Source of the DNA: Anthracocystis setariae
Lineage: Eukaryota > Basidiomycota > Ustilaginomycetes > Ustilaginales > Ustilaginaceae
NCBI GenBank assembly: GCA_928724745.1
Contig: CAKMXJ010000003.1
Coordinates: forward strand, 496,001-560,000
Direction of reading: 5' to 3'
Length of the DNA stretch: 64,000 nucleotides
The notes below the pieces were generated by a model. The model saw nothing but the letters and a program-made list of their open reading frames with translations. It had not been told where the DNA came from and made no database searches. Below, piece after piece: positions 40,110 to 51,165 of this stretch. A program made the translations under genes and the position numbers. Each line of letters opens with the position of its first letter. Positions within the stretch are counted from its first letter, which is position 1.

Positions 40110-41456
40110 ATGCGTGAGGTCCTTTCCCTTCACGTCGGTCAGGCCGGTATCCAGATCGGTAACGCCTGCTGGGAGCTCTACCTTGCTGAGCACGGCCTCT
40201 CCCCCGATGGTCGCATCCTCGAGGGCAGCCCTTCTGAGAACGATGACGGCTTCTCCACCTTCTTCAGCGAGACCGGCAGCGGCAAGTACGTCCCCCGCTC
40301 CATCTACGTCGACTTGGAGCCCAACGTCGTCGACGAGGTCCGCACCGGTACCTTCCGTTCGCTCTTCCACCCCGAGACCCTCGTCACCGGTAAGGAGGAT
40401 GCCGCCAACAACTACGCCCGTGGTCACTACACCGTCGGCAAGGAGCTCATCGACCAGACCCTCGACCGTGTTCGCAAGCTCGCCGATGCCTGCTCGGGTC
40501 TCCAGGGCTTCTTCGTCTTCCACTCGTTCGGCGGTGGTACCGGTTCCGGTTTCGGTTCGCTCCTCCTTGAGCGTCTCGCTCAGGACTTTGGCAAGAAGGC
40601 CAAGCTCGAATTCTCCGTCTACCCTTCGCCCAAGATGAGCTCTTCCGTCGTCGAGCCTTACAACTCGGTCCTCACCACCCACACCACCCTCGAGAACTCG
40701 GACTGTTCCTTCATGGTCGACAACGAGGCCATCTACGACATCTGCCGCACCAAGCTTGGCATCGCCTCGCCCGGCTTCACCAACCTCAACAGGCTCATCG
40801 CCCAGGTCGTCTCCTCCATCACCGCCTCGCTCCGTTTCGACGGTTCGCTCAACGTCGACCTCAACGAGTTCCAGGTCAACCTCGTCCCCTTCCCTCGTAT
40901 CCACTTCCCCTTGGCCACGTACGCCCCCATCCTTTCGGCTGCCAAGGCTGGTCACGAGCAGAACTCGGTGGCTGAGATGACCTTCTCCTCGTTCGAAAAG
41001 GGCAACCAGATGGTCAAGGCGGACCCCCGTGACGGCAAATTCATGGCCTGCTGTCTCCTCTACCGTGGTGACGTCGTCCCCAAGGACGTCAACTCGGCCG
41101 TTGCCACCATCAAGACCAAGCGTACCATCCAGTTTGTCGACTGGTGCCCTACCGGTTTCAAGATTGGTATCTGCAACGAACCCCCCACCACCGTTCCCGG
41201 TGGCGACCTGGCCAAGGTTTCGCGCTCGCTCTGCATGCTTGCCAACACCACCGCCATCGCCGGCGCTTGGGGTCGTCTCGACAACAAGTTCGACCTGCTC
41301 TACTCGAAGCGTGCCTTCGTCCACTGGTACGTCGGTGAAGGTATGGAGGAGGGTGAGTTCTCCGAGGCTCGTGAGGACCTCGCTGCCCTCGAGAAGGATT
41401 ACGAGGAGGTCGGTCTCGACTCGGTCGATGTTGGTGAGGAGGAGCTTGAGTACTAA
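40110..41456 (+). CDS. Alpha-tubulin
   Basis: The 448-residue product is a full-length alpha-tubulin, the subunit that binds non-exchangeable GTP in the microtubule dimer. Diagnostic parts are [20 protein letters not shown], the GTP-binding GGGTGSG near residue 145, and the catalytic Glu in NVDLNEFQV near 254, which distinguishes alpha from beta. The tail ends EEELEY with the C-terminal Tyr that can be removed and re-added. Residue 40, acetylated as Lys in animals, is Ser here. The gene is a single exon with strongly C-ending codons, typical of very high expression, and stands out from its neighbours in that respect. Confidence 0.97.
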   Translation: MREVLSLHVGQAGIQIGNACWELYLAEHGLSPDGRILEGSPSENDDGFSTFFSETGSGKYVPRSIYVDLEPNVVDEVRTGTFRSLFHPETLVTGKEDAANNYARGHYTVGKELIDQTLDRVRKLADACSGLQGFFVFHSFGGGTGSGFGSLLLERLAQDFGKKAKLEFSVYPSPKMSSSVVEPYNSVLTTHTTLENSDCSFMVDNEAIYDICRTKLGIASPGFTNLNRLIAQVVSSITASLRFDGSLNVDLNEFQVNLVPFPRIHFPLATYAPILSAAKAGHEQNSVAEMTFSSFEKGNQMVKADPRDGKFMACCLLYRGDVVPKDVNSAVATIKTKRTIQFVDWCPTGFKIGICNEPPTTVPGGDLAKVSRSLCMLANTTAIAGAWGRLDNKFDLLYSKRAFVHWYVGEGMEEGEFSEAREDLAALEKDYEEVGLDSVDVGEEELEY

Positions 41457-41850
41457 GCTGCTCCGACCTTTTACCTCACATGCAGTGCAGTCATGTAAAA
41501 CTAATCTAGTGGCTTGAGTAGAAAGCGTGAGCAAGCTCGCCCTGTCTTGCAATTGCTGCATTGTATCATTCTCGCCTTTGTTGTCGAAATTGATTTCCTT
41601 CTTTTCTTCTTCTTGACTGACTCGTTGTGATGTGGTGGGACTATGTGGTGTAGTATCAGCGTAAGATGGATGGTTTGTTTTCATTCTGTCTTGTGTGAGG
41701 CCATTGGGGAGGTGAGTTGATTGATGGACACATGCGGGGGGGTGAGTTGAGGGGAGGGAGTAAGGTATTCAGAATTGACATTCTATTGATAAGCTTAGGC
41801 CAAGGGTGGTGCATAGCAACAGCAGAAGATGGAAGTTGGGGGGAATCAAG
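41457..41850. other. Convergent 3' spacer, alpha-tubulin / KRE33
   Basis: No gene is seen. It has a G7-8 run near 41736 and a G6 run at 41838-41843 close to the KRE33 stop. Confidence 0.55.
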
Positions 41851-44800
41851 TTAGTGACGTTTTTGTTTTTTGGCCTTGGAAGGTGATTTCTTGGAGTTCG
41901 CTGGGGATTGGTCAGGTTCGGTGCGTTTGGAGGAGGATTTGACAGAAAAGGTAGTGTTGAAGCCTTCGAGGGTTTTGCCACCGTTCTTGCCGAGTCGGTT
42001 GGCAACTTCGGCTTCGGCTTGAGTCCAGTTGACATCACCATCGTCCTTGATGGCGTACTTCGACAGGTCCATTTCTTCAATCAACTTTTGCTTGGCTGCA
42101 ACCACCTCTTCCTCCTCCCCCTCCTCCTCCTCCTCCTCCTCCTCCTCCTCTTCAAAATCATCTTCCTCGTCGTCGTCCTCATCAAGCTCACCATGTGCCT
42201 CACCTTGTTTGTTAGTGGCCAGGAAATCTCGACCCGCCTCTCGCAACTCGGAAGCCAGATCATCCTTGAGAGCAGACCAATCATCTCCATCCTCGTCATT
42301 CGCCTTCTTGCGCAGAGGAGCACGTGCATCCATGCCCGACGCAAGCTCTGGCATCGACTGCGCGATCTCCTTCTTCTGAACCTTGCGCACACTCTTCACG
42401 AGCAGTCGCACCGTCTTGACGAACAAGGCCATAGCCTGTTGCAACGGCAGACGCAATTCAGCGCTGATCTCATCCGGCGTCTTCCTCTGCAAACCGATAG
42501 CGAGCAACAACGATGACTGCAGACCCGACAGACGCAGTTCCTCTTCCTCCTCGGGGGTGTCGATGGCGGAAGCCGCCACTTCGTCCTCGCGCACTGCACG
42601 CAAGCGGTTGTTAAAGTACAGCGCAGCGAGCGTAGGCATCAAATCCAGCACCACCGACATCTCGACCATGTTATTCGAGTACGAATCCAAACGCTTCAGA
42701 TCGAACGGTGTCAGCAGCATGCCGAGTTCCATAGCGCCCAGAGCAGCCGACGACGAAGCGGCAAACGAGCTGTCATCGTCACCATCGGCGAGACGTGCAC
42801 CCTGAGTAGCAGCCTCGAGCACAGTGAGTGCCGTGATGGTGGAAAACTCGCGGAACCGGTACGACAGCAACGAGATGAACCGTTTACGGAAATCTGCCGC
42901 CAACGAGCCAAGCCACGCAGACCCCGTGGTCGACGTCGACGTCTCGAGCGCCTTGAGTTGCACAGTGGTATATTCGCCCGTGAGGTCGTTGGCGATTTGT
43001 CGCACCCAAAGCGGCGTATAGCCGGACTTCTTCCAGAACTTGAACAGCTGCGGTGTCAGCCCGTACGACACACCGAGCCAGTCGAGCTGTTCGGGACGAC
43101 GTTCGGATAACCTCTGTAGCAAGGCTGGCATGCGTGCTGCATCTCGCACCTTGATCTCGTCGCCCTGCAAGAGACTGACGTCTTTGGGCATCTTGCGGTC
43201 ACGCACAGCGGCAAACGTCTCGCCATCATCAAGATCATCGCGGACGTTGTCGACATCGAGAAGCTGACCGCTGTAGAACGCTTCGAGCGCCTGGAGCGCG
43301 CGGGCGCCGTAGCCCATGCGGGCGTAGTCAGGGTGAACGGCAATGCGGACAACGCGCGCACCCGAGAGGGAGGCAAAGTCGGCGTCTTGGAACTGCTGAG
43401 CCACAAGCCATGGAATCAGGTCGCCTGCCTCGCGTGTACCACGACTCAGACTGTTCAGAACAGCACCGCGACTGATGTTACCTTCAAGCGCAACCTGCAC
43501 CACACAGAGTGGCTCCGGAAGACCGCCTTGGTTACCCTTGAGAGGAGCGAGCAGCACAAAGAGACGATGTCCGGGTGCATCACTCATAAGCTGGAGATCG
43601 TTGGGCGAGTTCTTGTAGTGGCTTGCAACGTAAAGCGCCATCATCCTCTGCAGGAAGACTTCGGAAGCAGGGTGGTAGCTGAAGAGAGCATCGCGGTTGA
43701 CCATGTAGAGATCGCACGACGAAGGATGGGGGCAACCCTTGGCTTTGAGCGCAGCAGACGAGAGGCGTGTGAGCGATGCATCGAGGCAGAGCAGCTGGTG
43801 CAACCACGACTCGATCTGGTCACCACGCGAATATCGGATGGGCTCCTGCAGTTCCACCTCCTTGAGCGAACGGGCGGCTAGCGCGGCTCCTGCCGCACGA
43901 CCAGTGTTGAGACCGCTCTTTGCTTGCTTTGCCTTGGCCTTGCTAGATGAAGCACTGGCATCGTCAGCAGCTGAGGCATCCACGATGCCACGTGCACTGT
44001 CTCGGAGTTGCTGAATGAGTTTCAGCGAAAGGCTGCGTCCGGTCCCTTCGTATCCGTTGATTGTGGAAGAGAGGAAGACAAGGTAAGGACCCATCAGGTT
44101 GCGGACAAGGGGCAAAGGAATAGCAGCGGCCTCGTCGATGACGACCAGCTCAGCTTGACCAAGTACCTGGTGGTCTTGCGGTTGGATGTACTGAATTGTC
44201 TGCCTATGTCCGCGGAAAATGTTGACTCTTACGACAACGTCCTTCCATTCACCGGTACCTCGCTGCAAATCCCAGTCGGCGACCTCCTCGTATCCAAGCG
44301 CATCGAGACCCTTGAAGACGAACTCGAAAAGCGTTTTGAGGTTCTCGGGACTTGGCGATGTGACAAAGATGTTGCTGTAGCCATGTGCGACTGCAGCGGC
44401 AATGCAGAGGCCGAGGGCGGCCGACTTTCCACGACCTCGTGCTGCGGTCAATGCTACGGTGGTGGAGAGGGAAGAGCTGGCGAGGATGTCGAGGATGGTC
44501 AGGACGGCTTTGGCCTGGTCGAGGGTCTTTGCGTGTCGAATCACTTGACCGACCACCTTGGTCTCGCGTACTTGGTCCTTGAGTTCGGCGAGCTCCTCCT
44601 CTGCCTGGACACGCTCCTTGCCCTTGCGAACAGTGGAACCGACACCTGTACCTGCGCCTGTGCTGGTTTCTGGCAAAGGCTTGATATCCTTGGCCTTGCT
44701 GAGCGGGAGAACGTTGAGCTCGTCGTCGAGCAAAAGGGTGTCCTGATTTGCACCAAGAGAGAGCAAGAAACGCTCGTTGAAGCGCGCCACAGGTTCGTCG

Positions 44801-45327
44801 TCGGATGCGTTGGACCTGTAGCTGCGGTGAACATCCATGCCGAGCGAGTAGAGCTGTCGCAGACTGGTCATGGTCTTGAGCAGCAGAATGACAACACCGC
44901 CACCCTCGACAGTCTCGATGGTGCGTGCGAGCATGTTGGGCGTAACCGCCTCAAAATCCTGGAGGATGAGCATGCCGTAGGTTTGACCGAGGATCTTGGG
45001 GGTATCCTTGTAGTAGCAGTATCGGATATCGGTGAGGCTGACGAAAAGTTCGAACGGATCGCCTTGGCCCTTCTCTCGGATGCCACGCTTGATGTCGTTC
45101 TTGATCTTTTGCTCGCGCTTCTTGCGGTGTGTGGTGAAACCGAGATCCTTCTTGTAGCACCAGAGTACGTTGGGACGAGACTGGACTCGGGACTGTGAGA
45201 GAAGGAAGTGAAGGTTGACTATCTGATCCTTTCCCTTGTCGCCGACGATGACGAAGAACGAACGATGGTTGAGCGCCACATTGTTGCGGATGAGGGTGGG
45301 GATGCGAGGGTCTAACTGCTTCCTCAT
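41851..45327 (-). CDS. KRE33: RNA cytidine acetyltransferase (Kre33/NAT10)
   Basis: The 1158-residue product makes N4-acetylcytidine in 18S rRNA and some tRNAs and works in 40S assembly in the nucleolus. The start at 45327 (MRKQLDPRIPTLIRNN) is the family's conserved N terminus; an in-frame ATG at 45351 would add eight residues. The order is DUF1726 (FFVIVGDKGKDQIVNLHFLL), an RNA-helicase-like ATPase with a P-loop in AARGRGKSA, and a GNAT acetyltransferase with RIAVHPDYARMGYGARAL binding acetyl-CoA. Next come the tRNA-binding C-terminal region (LGVSYGLTPQLFKFWKKSGY) and an acidic Glu run followed by a Lys-rich tail, likely the nucleolar signal. All core motifs are present without breaks. Confidence 0.95.
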   Translation of the reverse strand: MRKQLDPRIPTLIRNNVALNHRSFFVIVGDKGKDQIVNLHFLLSQSRVQSRPNVLWCYKKDLGFTTHRKKREQKIKNDIKRGIREKGQGDPFELFVSLTDIRYCYYKDTPKILGQTYGMLILQDFEAVTPNMLARTIETVEGGGVVILLLKTMTSLRQLYSLGMDVHRSYRSNASDDEPVARFNERFLLSLGANQDTLLLDDELNVLPLSKAKDIKPLPETSTGAGTGVGSTVRKGKERVQAEEELAELKDQVRETKVVGQVIRHAKTLDQAKAVLTILDILASSSLSTTVALTAARGRGKSAALGLCIAAAVAHGYSNIFVTSPSPENLKTLFEFVFKGLDALGYEEVADWDLQRGTGEWKDVVVRVNIFRGHRQTIQYIQPQDHQVLGQAELVVIDEAAAIPLPLVRNLMGPYLVFLSSTINGYEGTGRSLSLKLIQQLRDSARGIVDASAADDASASSSKAKAKQAKSGLNTGRAAGAALAARSLKEVELQEPIRYSRGDQIESWLHQLLCLDASLTRLSSAALKAKGCPHPSSCDLYMVNRDALFSYHPASEVFLQRMMALYVASHYKNSPNDLQLMSDAPGHRLFVLLAPLKGNQGGLPEPLCVVQVALEGNISRGAVLNSLSRGTREAGDLIPWLVAQQFQDADFASLSGARVVRIAVHPDYARMGYGARALQALEAFYSGQLLDVDNVRDDLDDGETFAAVRDRKMPKDVSLLQGDEIKVRDAARMPALLQRLSERRPEQLDWLGVSYGLTPQLFKFWKKSGYTPLWVRQIANDLTGEYTTVQLKALETSTSTTGSAWLGSLAADFRKRFISLLSYRFREFSTITALTVLEAATQGARLADGDDDSSFAASSSAALGAMELGMLLTPFDLKRLDSYSNNMVEMSVVLDLMPTLAALYFNNRLRAVREDEVAASAIDTPEEEEELRLSGLQSSLLLAIGLQRKTPDEISAELRLPLQQAMALFVKTVRLLVKSVRKVQKKEIAQSMPELASGMDARAPLRKKANDEDGDDWSALKDDLASELREAGRDFLATNKQGEAHGELDEDDDEEDDFEEEEEEEEEEEGEEEEVVAAKQKLIEEMDLSKYAIKDDGDVNWTQAEAEVANRLGKNGGKTLEGFNTTFSVKSSSKRTEPDQSPANSKKSPSKAKKQKRH

Positions 45328-47422
45328 GGTAGCCGAGGGTGGAAGTGGCACGCCAGAGCCTCAGGAAAGACGAGCGATGCTTTGATGGACTCGGCGGGTT
45401 TCTGGTATCCTACAGAAACTGTTTGCGAGGTGAGCACCGTGCTAGCTTGGCGGACGTGGTGTGAGATAGGTGAAAGAGGTGAGGTATATGGTTGCAAGTG
45501 AGGTTGGTACGCAACCAAAGATTGATCCACAATTATTATTTGCTTCTTTTTTTGTTTCTTCTGAAAAAGCTCATTTTCTTGTACAAATTTCCAAATTTTT
45601 TTCCTCGGTGCCTTTCGCACTCGCTTTGGTCGAAGGTGTGGAGGGAGGAAATTAAACATTTTTGCGCACTGTTAAAATAATAAAATGTGAGTGAGGCAGC
45701 TCTGGTTGCGCAGCTACAGTACAGTCCAAGTTAGAGCTCGCGCCTCAGAATGCGCAGCCAACAAACTGAGCAGCAGCGCAGAGCTCCAGGTGTGCAGACC
45801 AGCCCTTTTTTTTTTGGCGCCACCGGCAGCGGCACAAAGACCGTACTGCACTGTGCTGCATTTCTGTACTGTACAACACGTGTTAAAAAGTATCCGCACG
45901 GTCCAAATTCTTGAATTTTGTGTAACATAAAATTACACACACTCTTTTGATCATCAGTTCTCAGCATTTAAGTTCTTATACCTTTGCTTGTTTGTGCTGG
46001 ACTGACAGTGTATTGGGAACAGTATAAGTGGCTGTGAGCTGGCACTGTTTCAATGATTAGATGAAGTGCTGTGCCTGATCAAGCTGTGCTTAACCAGTTT
46101 TGCTGCAAGCTGTCAACTGAGCTGAAATCAAGGAAAAAAGTAGCTGTCTCTCAAAACCATGTCCACAGCATTGACAATGTCTTGATGGTCTCTCTGGTGA
46201 GGGTAGGCTTGAGTAAAGCTGACCACCAAATCAGCTGCCAAGATTGACAGCAGCTCAGAGTTGCAAGCCATGAAGTGTCAGACAGTGTTGGTCAAATCTC
46301 TTAACAAGCATGCTTCCTTTTTGTTGCTAGCAAGCTGTATTGTACCTATGTACTACCACCTGAGCTTCATGAGCAATGAACATTCCCATGCTGAGCATCA
46401 AGCTAGCTAGCTGGTATGGTCTTTACATTGCTGCACAATGCTGGACACCATCAAATTTTATTCATAACCATAAAGAAAAAGTTGAAAATTCAAAATCGTG
46501 CGGATACTTTTGAACAGGTGTTGTACACTGTTCGACAGGCCACGATTATTATATTTGCGATTTTTAAAACGTGATCATCAAGATGGTTCAACAGGTTGCT
46601 TTCTTGCTCAGATTTCATCGGAAGGCCTTGTCGCTGAGCATATATCTACGGCAGCAATACAAGCTGATTGACCAGTTGGTTCAAGCAAGTCGATGAGTCG
46701 AACGTGAAAGACGACGCTCTAGAATAATGTGATGATGTGAGCTAGGGAACAAGACCAATTTGAGCTCATCTTTGACATGAAGCCAGTAGTCGACCAAGTC
46801 CTAAAAGCTACTGTGCAGTATTGTACTGTACTGCATTCAACAAATTTACCAGATGTTGCTCGCCCCACTTGCAGGCTATTCTCCTTTGCTCCACAAGTCT
46901 TCAAGCAGGTTTGGCAAGAATACAAAGCCATCGGAGACAGTCATCTGAAGTCAAAGCTTCATGCCTGCTTCAATACTGCCGCCAACTGGTGAGCGGTTCG
47001 GGACATTGCCAAGGCCTGTCGTGCGCTACAGTATTGCAGTTGATCTATTATAAAATTGTGTCCAGTGCGAAAAGGGAAAAAGGAAAAAAGAGGAAAAGGT
47101 TTCGTGGAGATCCCGTGATTAATTTGCATAGTGCTCTGCTGCCTCCAAAGAAATTGCGTGCGAAAATCAATTGGCCCATTTTGCCAATTCAATTCCCTTT
47201 TTCCCCCCTTTTCGAAAAATACAGAAATAAACATATACAGTACCGTATCTGTCGCTCTGCGATCCATCCACCCCCCCATCATCATCAATCTCCAGAGCAA
47301 CATCAGCTGTGGGGCCGTCCACGTCAACCTCGTCGTCGGCACTATCATCCACTTCCTTTTACTCCGATCCGAACATCCATAATCTCGTCCCAAATCTCGC
47401 TGTCAACACTACAATCGCTTTC
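45328..47422. other. Divergent promoter region, KRE33 / PARP-finger gene
   Basis: An AT-richer spacer of 2.1 kb with no supported gene. It is largely occupied by a 650-bp TIR element (45874-46523). GTACTGTA-like words occur at 45716, 45867, 46815 and 47035. Confidence 0.55.
45874..46523. mobile_element. 650-bp non-autonomous TIR element (Tc1/mariner-like MITE candidate)
   Basis: The ends form a 27-bp inverted repeat with 25 matches. The left arm begins CAACACGTGTTAAAAAGTAT and the right arm, read inward on the other strand, begins CAACACCTGTTCAAAAGTAT; both continue CCGCACG. The element is bordered by TA on each side (45872-45873 and 46524-46525), the target duplication of the Tc1/mariner superfamily, and the AAAAGTATCC core resembles Tc1-type ends. 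No open frame longer than about 60 codons exists inside, and I see no transposase remnant. The interior is AT-richer than the neighbouring genes. Confidence 0.82.
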
Positions 47423-48952
47423 ATGCCGTACAGAGTCGAATATGCAAGCTCGAGTCGGGCAGGCTGCAAGGGTCCTCGACCTTGTCTAGGCACAAAGATC
47501 CAAAAGGGCGAGCTTCGATTTGGCAGTCTCGTCGAGATCCAGGGCAACCAGTCTTTTCTGTGGAGGCATTGGGGCTGCGTTACGCCAAGAATCATCAAAA
47601 ATTTGCAGGAAAAGGAAGGCATCAGCACACCTCACGACCTCGATGGTTTTGACGAGCTTCTCCCCGTCGACCAAGCTCGCGTCGCCCGAGCTTTCGCTGA
47701 TGGTCACGTAGCTGCTGACGATATCCCCGAGTCGGCTCGCATCCTACCAGACTCATCCCTCGCTGCTGACCTTGACCACGGTATTCCTTCTGTCCCTGCA
47801 CATGCATCCGCTTCCCTTCCTGCCCAGCCCGCTGGCGACAACCAGCCCAAGAAGAGAGGTCGTCCCTCGAAAGCCTCTGTCGAGGCTGCTGCTGCCGCAC
47901 CTATCGCCTCCCCTCGGCCCGCGCCCAATGGTGTTGCCGCCCCAGTCGCTGCGCCACCGTCCCAAGAGAAGAAAAAGCGAGGTCGCCCCCCCAAGAACGC
48001 TGCTCAAGCTCCGCCCGCTCCCACACCCGCTCCAGCTGTGCCTCAGCCGGTCCTTGCTGCTGAGCCGCCTCAAAAGAAGAGGGGACGACCTCCGAAAGCT
48101 GCGGCCACCACTTCCCCCTTGGGCCAGCCCGTGATCGCGCCACCTGTTGTGGCAGCTCCTACTCCAGTCCAGGCTCCCGCAGCTGTCTCGCCTGCTCCTA
48201 AGAAGCGAGGTCGTCCCTCCAAGAACGCCGACGTCGCCGTTCATGCAGTAGCTGCGCCTGCTCCTGTGGCAGCGCATGCTGTTGCCACTGCCACTCCCAA
48301 TGCGCCTCCCGCTAAAAAGAGGGGTCGTCCTTCTAACGCATCACAGACAACAGCTGCAGCTCCTGCATCGCCCGCTGTGAATCCTTCCGCAGCTTTGCCG
48401 TATACTGCTCCTCCGGCTTACTACCCTCCTACGACGCCTGGGCTATCGCAGGCCGCCTACGCGCAGTCCGCTTCTGCTACACCCACTCTCAAGAAGCGTG
48501 GTCGTCCGAAGAAGGACGGATCTGGTGCTACACCAAGTGCCATTGCTGCACCTGCACCCGTCGCGCCGGTGACGCCTGTCGCGGCACCAGTCAAGAAGCG
48601 CGGTCGCCCGAAGAAAGAGGTCGATGCTGTCGCTACCAACATGGGCGGCTTCGGCCAGGTTGTGACGCCTCCGCTTCCGCACAATCCCGTACCTTTGCAG
48701 CCAGCTGTCGTGGCTGCTGCTGCTGCTGCGCCCAGCTCTGGAAACAAGCGTGGCCGTCCTCCGAAGGAGAAGGGCGAGGGTGAGGAGCCTGCTAAGCGAC
48801 CTCGAGGTCGTCCGAAAAAGTCGGATGCTGGCTCTGCACCTGCGCCTGCTGCTGTGCCGGCCGCTGTTCAGTCAGCTGCCCCCGTGGTTCCGATTGCTGC
48901 GGGGGCTCCACAGGCGAAAAAGCCTCGCGGTAGGCCCAAGAAGAATGCCTGA
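47423..48952 (+). CDS. PARP-type zinc-finger protein with ten AT-hooks
   Basis: The 509-residue product starts with a PARP-type zinc finger. Cys15, Cys21, His49 and Cys52 are in the right order, with KIQKGELRFG and FLWRHWGCVTP typical of this DNA-break-sensing fold. I chose the ATG at 47423 (MPYRVEYASS), the usual N terminus of such fungal proteins, over an in-frame ATG at 47309. From about residue 135 to the end there are ten AT-hook cores (eight KRGRP, two PRGRP), each within a basic patch and separated by Ala/Pro-rich linkers. No PARP catalytic, BRCT or WGR domain is present. It is probably a nuclear protein that binds AT-rich minor grooves at damaged or structured DNA (inference). Confidence 0.88.
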   Translation: MPYRVEYASSSRAGCKGPRPCLGTKIQKGELRFGSLVEIQGNQSFLWRHWGCVTPRIIKNLQEKEGISTPHDLDGFDELLPVDQARVARAFADGHVAADDIPESARILPDSSLAADLDHGIPSVPAHASASLPAQPAGDNQPKKRGRPSKASVEAAAAAPIASPRPAPNGVAAPVAAPPSQEKKKRGRPPKNAAQAPPAPTPAPAVPQPVLAAEPPQKKRGRPPKAAATTSPLGQPVIAPPVVAAPTPVQAPAAVSPAPKKRGRPSKNADVAVHAVAAPAPVAAHAVATATPNAPPAKKRGRPSNASQTTAAAPASPAVNPSAALPYTAPPAYYPPTTPGLSQAAYAQSASATPTLKKRGRPKKDGSGATPSAIAAPAPVAPVTPVAAPVKKRGRPKKEVDAVATNMGGFGQVVTPPLPHNPVPLQPAVVAAAAAAPSSGNKRGRPPKEKGEGEEPAKRPRGRPKKSDAGSAPAPAAVPAAVQSAAPVVPIAAGAPQAKKPRGRPKKNA

Positions 48953-50229
48953 ACGATGCAGCTCGAAGTCAAGTGGTGGCGTGCTTGTCGATTGCGACGT
49001 TCTGGCAGCCATCTCATGATCGCTGACGCTCGGGCTCAGTATTGTATTGTTGTGTATGCCTACGAGCTTGTATCTTCTATACCATCCGTTGTGATATTCC
49101 CCCGAAGTGTAATTGTGTATTCTGCGACCTGTCGGTGTGAAGAGTGGAGACTGTGCGAGTGGCTGTGCGATGAGATGAGGAAGACGAGCGCCGACGGCAT
49201 AGGCGACAGACGAGGTATTGGGAATGAGTTCAGCGAAGGCTTCCACCGTTGATGATGGCCAGGGTCCATCCATGCATGGGCGAGCGAGCGAGCAGGCTGG
49301 GAAGGGAACCAAAACGACGGAAGCCTCCACTTGACAGCTCCAATCGACACAGTCGGAAACTGAATTTCGGCCTGAATTTCGAAGACGCGATTTTTGAAAG
49401 GTTTACGTGGGCCAGCGTGGGGTGAAGGTTAATTACTAATTGCTCCTCCTTGTCCATGCCGAAACGGAGACGACATGATAGCAAGCAACTTGAAGCTGGA
49501 CGTTATCTTGAGTTGTGACTTGGACAGGCAAGCTTCTTGTCATCCACCTTTAGCCATAGATTGAGATGAGGTAGCGTTTGGATTGGTAGACTTTGCTCGA
49601 CGTTGCGGGGTTATCGATGGACCGAAGTGGCACCGAGATTTGGTTCTCACCCTGCTCCCAGACGACTGTTCGTTCCAAGCTAGCAGCAACTTTGAGCTTG
49701 TGTGTTACATCAGGATGCGGAGATATTGTTCGTTGTCAGTGCAAAGAAGACTTCCGCGGTAGTAAGGAGGTCAGATCGAGCTAAGCACGGCAAGTACACA
49801 GCACAAGTCGGGGCAGCATCCGAAAAAAAGGATACGCCAATAATAATGATGCCAAACCCCCCGACATCTTCGACTTGACCAGCTGCGGCTAGGATGGGGC
49901 AAAGGAAGAGCAGGGTTGAACGAGCGAATGGTTTGGGCACCATCACCTTGGGCGCCGTTCCTGCTTCATGGCGAGCGAGCAACGTACATAGTACTACTGT
50001 AGTTGCATCGGTTGCTTGTGTGAGAAATGTGACATTTACAGTAGACTAGACCGGACTGGACTGGACTGGACTGGAGTTGATCAGAAAAGAGCGCACACAC
50101 ACACACACACACACACACACGCAGGAAGAAACGCACGGCTCATCAAAAATCATCGGGTTGAAATTACACAGTCTGCACTTGACAGTTACTTTACTGAGCT
50201 GCAGCTCTTACGTGTTGCAGACTGAGTGA

Positions 50230-50260
<31 letters not shown>

Positions 50261-50859
50261 ATGGATCGCTTGGCCTTGTCAAGCACACTAGCTTCAGCCA
50301 CCCACGACCAGAAGCAAAGCAGTCAAGCAAGCAACGATCAACGATCAACGCTTACTCTCTAACCCAACTTTGCCCACACCAGAACTGAGCAACTTTATTC
50401 GTCCATCATCCATCATCCATCATCATCATCATCATCCTCCTCCTCCTCTTCACTTTCCGACCACATTCATCCACTTGGCGACTCAGAGACGTCTGGCTTC
50501 TCTTCCGCATCTCGTTCCTTCCGTCTTGGCGTGGTGTTGCTGATCCTCACCTTCCTTTCTTTTCTCCGCCACAGCATCTCCTCTGTGCTCTGCTGTCCTT
50601 GCCTTGCCACTCTCGCTCTTTCCATCCTAGATCGTGATTGGCTGCCTTTCTCGGCGCTGTATCGGTACCATCGACCTGCGCGTCCTCTTGTCAACGGAAT
50701 CACCATCCCTCTCTGCTCTCGCCGCTCGCTCTCTCGGATACTTGGCTCTCTGCTCTTTCCCCACCCTGGAAGCTCTGATCGATCCATATCGCCCTCGGCA
50801 CCTGCGTCCTTTCCTTTCAGCATTCATCTTATAGCACCGCATTGCATCATCGCATCCAC

Positions 50860-50866
50860 TATATAA
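50860..50866 (+). promoter_or_regulatory. TATA box candidate for SSD1
   Basis: TATATAA about 370 bp upstream of the SSD1 ATG and about 220 bp before the proposed leader intron. Confidence 0.4.
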
Positions 50867-51078
50867 TCGGTAATCCGTATCCTTCGCAATTCTTATCCAC
50901 CCAACCCCCTGCAACTACCACTTCGTTCCTTCTTCATCTGCTCTCGTCCTGCTCCTTCTGAGGATATCAGCCATCTTCTCAACTCCATCTTTACATCTCG
51001 TACCGCACCGCACCGCACCGCACCAGATCAACTCGCTCAGCCTCTCTTGAGCCTCATTCAGCCCACCACACCACACTA

Positions 51079-51165
51079 GTAAGTTGACTGCTCCTTGGCT
51101 TTGACCCCCCAACAAATTCATCCTGCTAACCTATCCACCTGTCGTCTCATTTGCCCGCTTCACAG
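51079..51165 (+). other. Probable 87-nt intron in the SSD1 5' leader
   Basis: A consensus donor GTAAGT (51079), a perfect branch-site match TGCTAAC (51124-51130), a pyrimidine-rich stretch and an acceptor CACAG (ending 51165) occur in order at typical fungal spacing. It lies 64 nt before the SSD1 ATG. It is the only clear intron I can see in the window. Confidence 0.65.

Noticed and set aside
40023..41684. 553-codon open frame opposite alpha-tubulin
   Set aside because: It is an antisense shadow caused by the strong codon bias of the tubulin gene; no domain is visible.
44008..45198. 396-codon open frame opposite KRE33
   Set aside because: Antisense shadow of conserved Kre33 sequence.
50531..50866. 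111-codon frame upstream of SSD1
   Set aside because: It falls in the pyrimidine-rich leader, which produces Leu/Ser-rich frames by chance.
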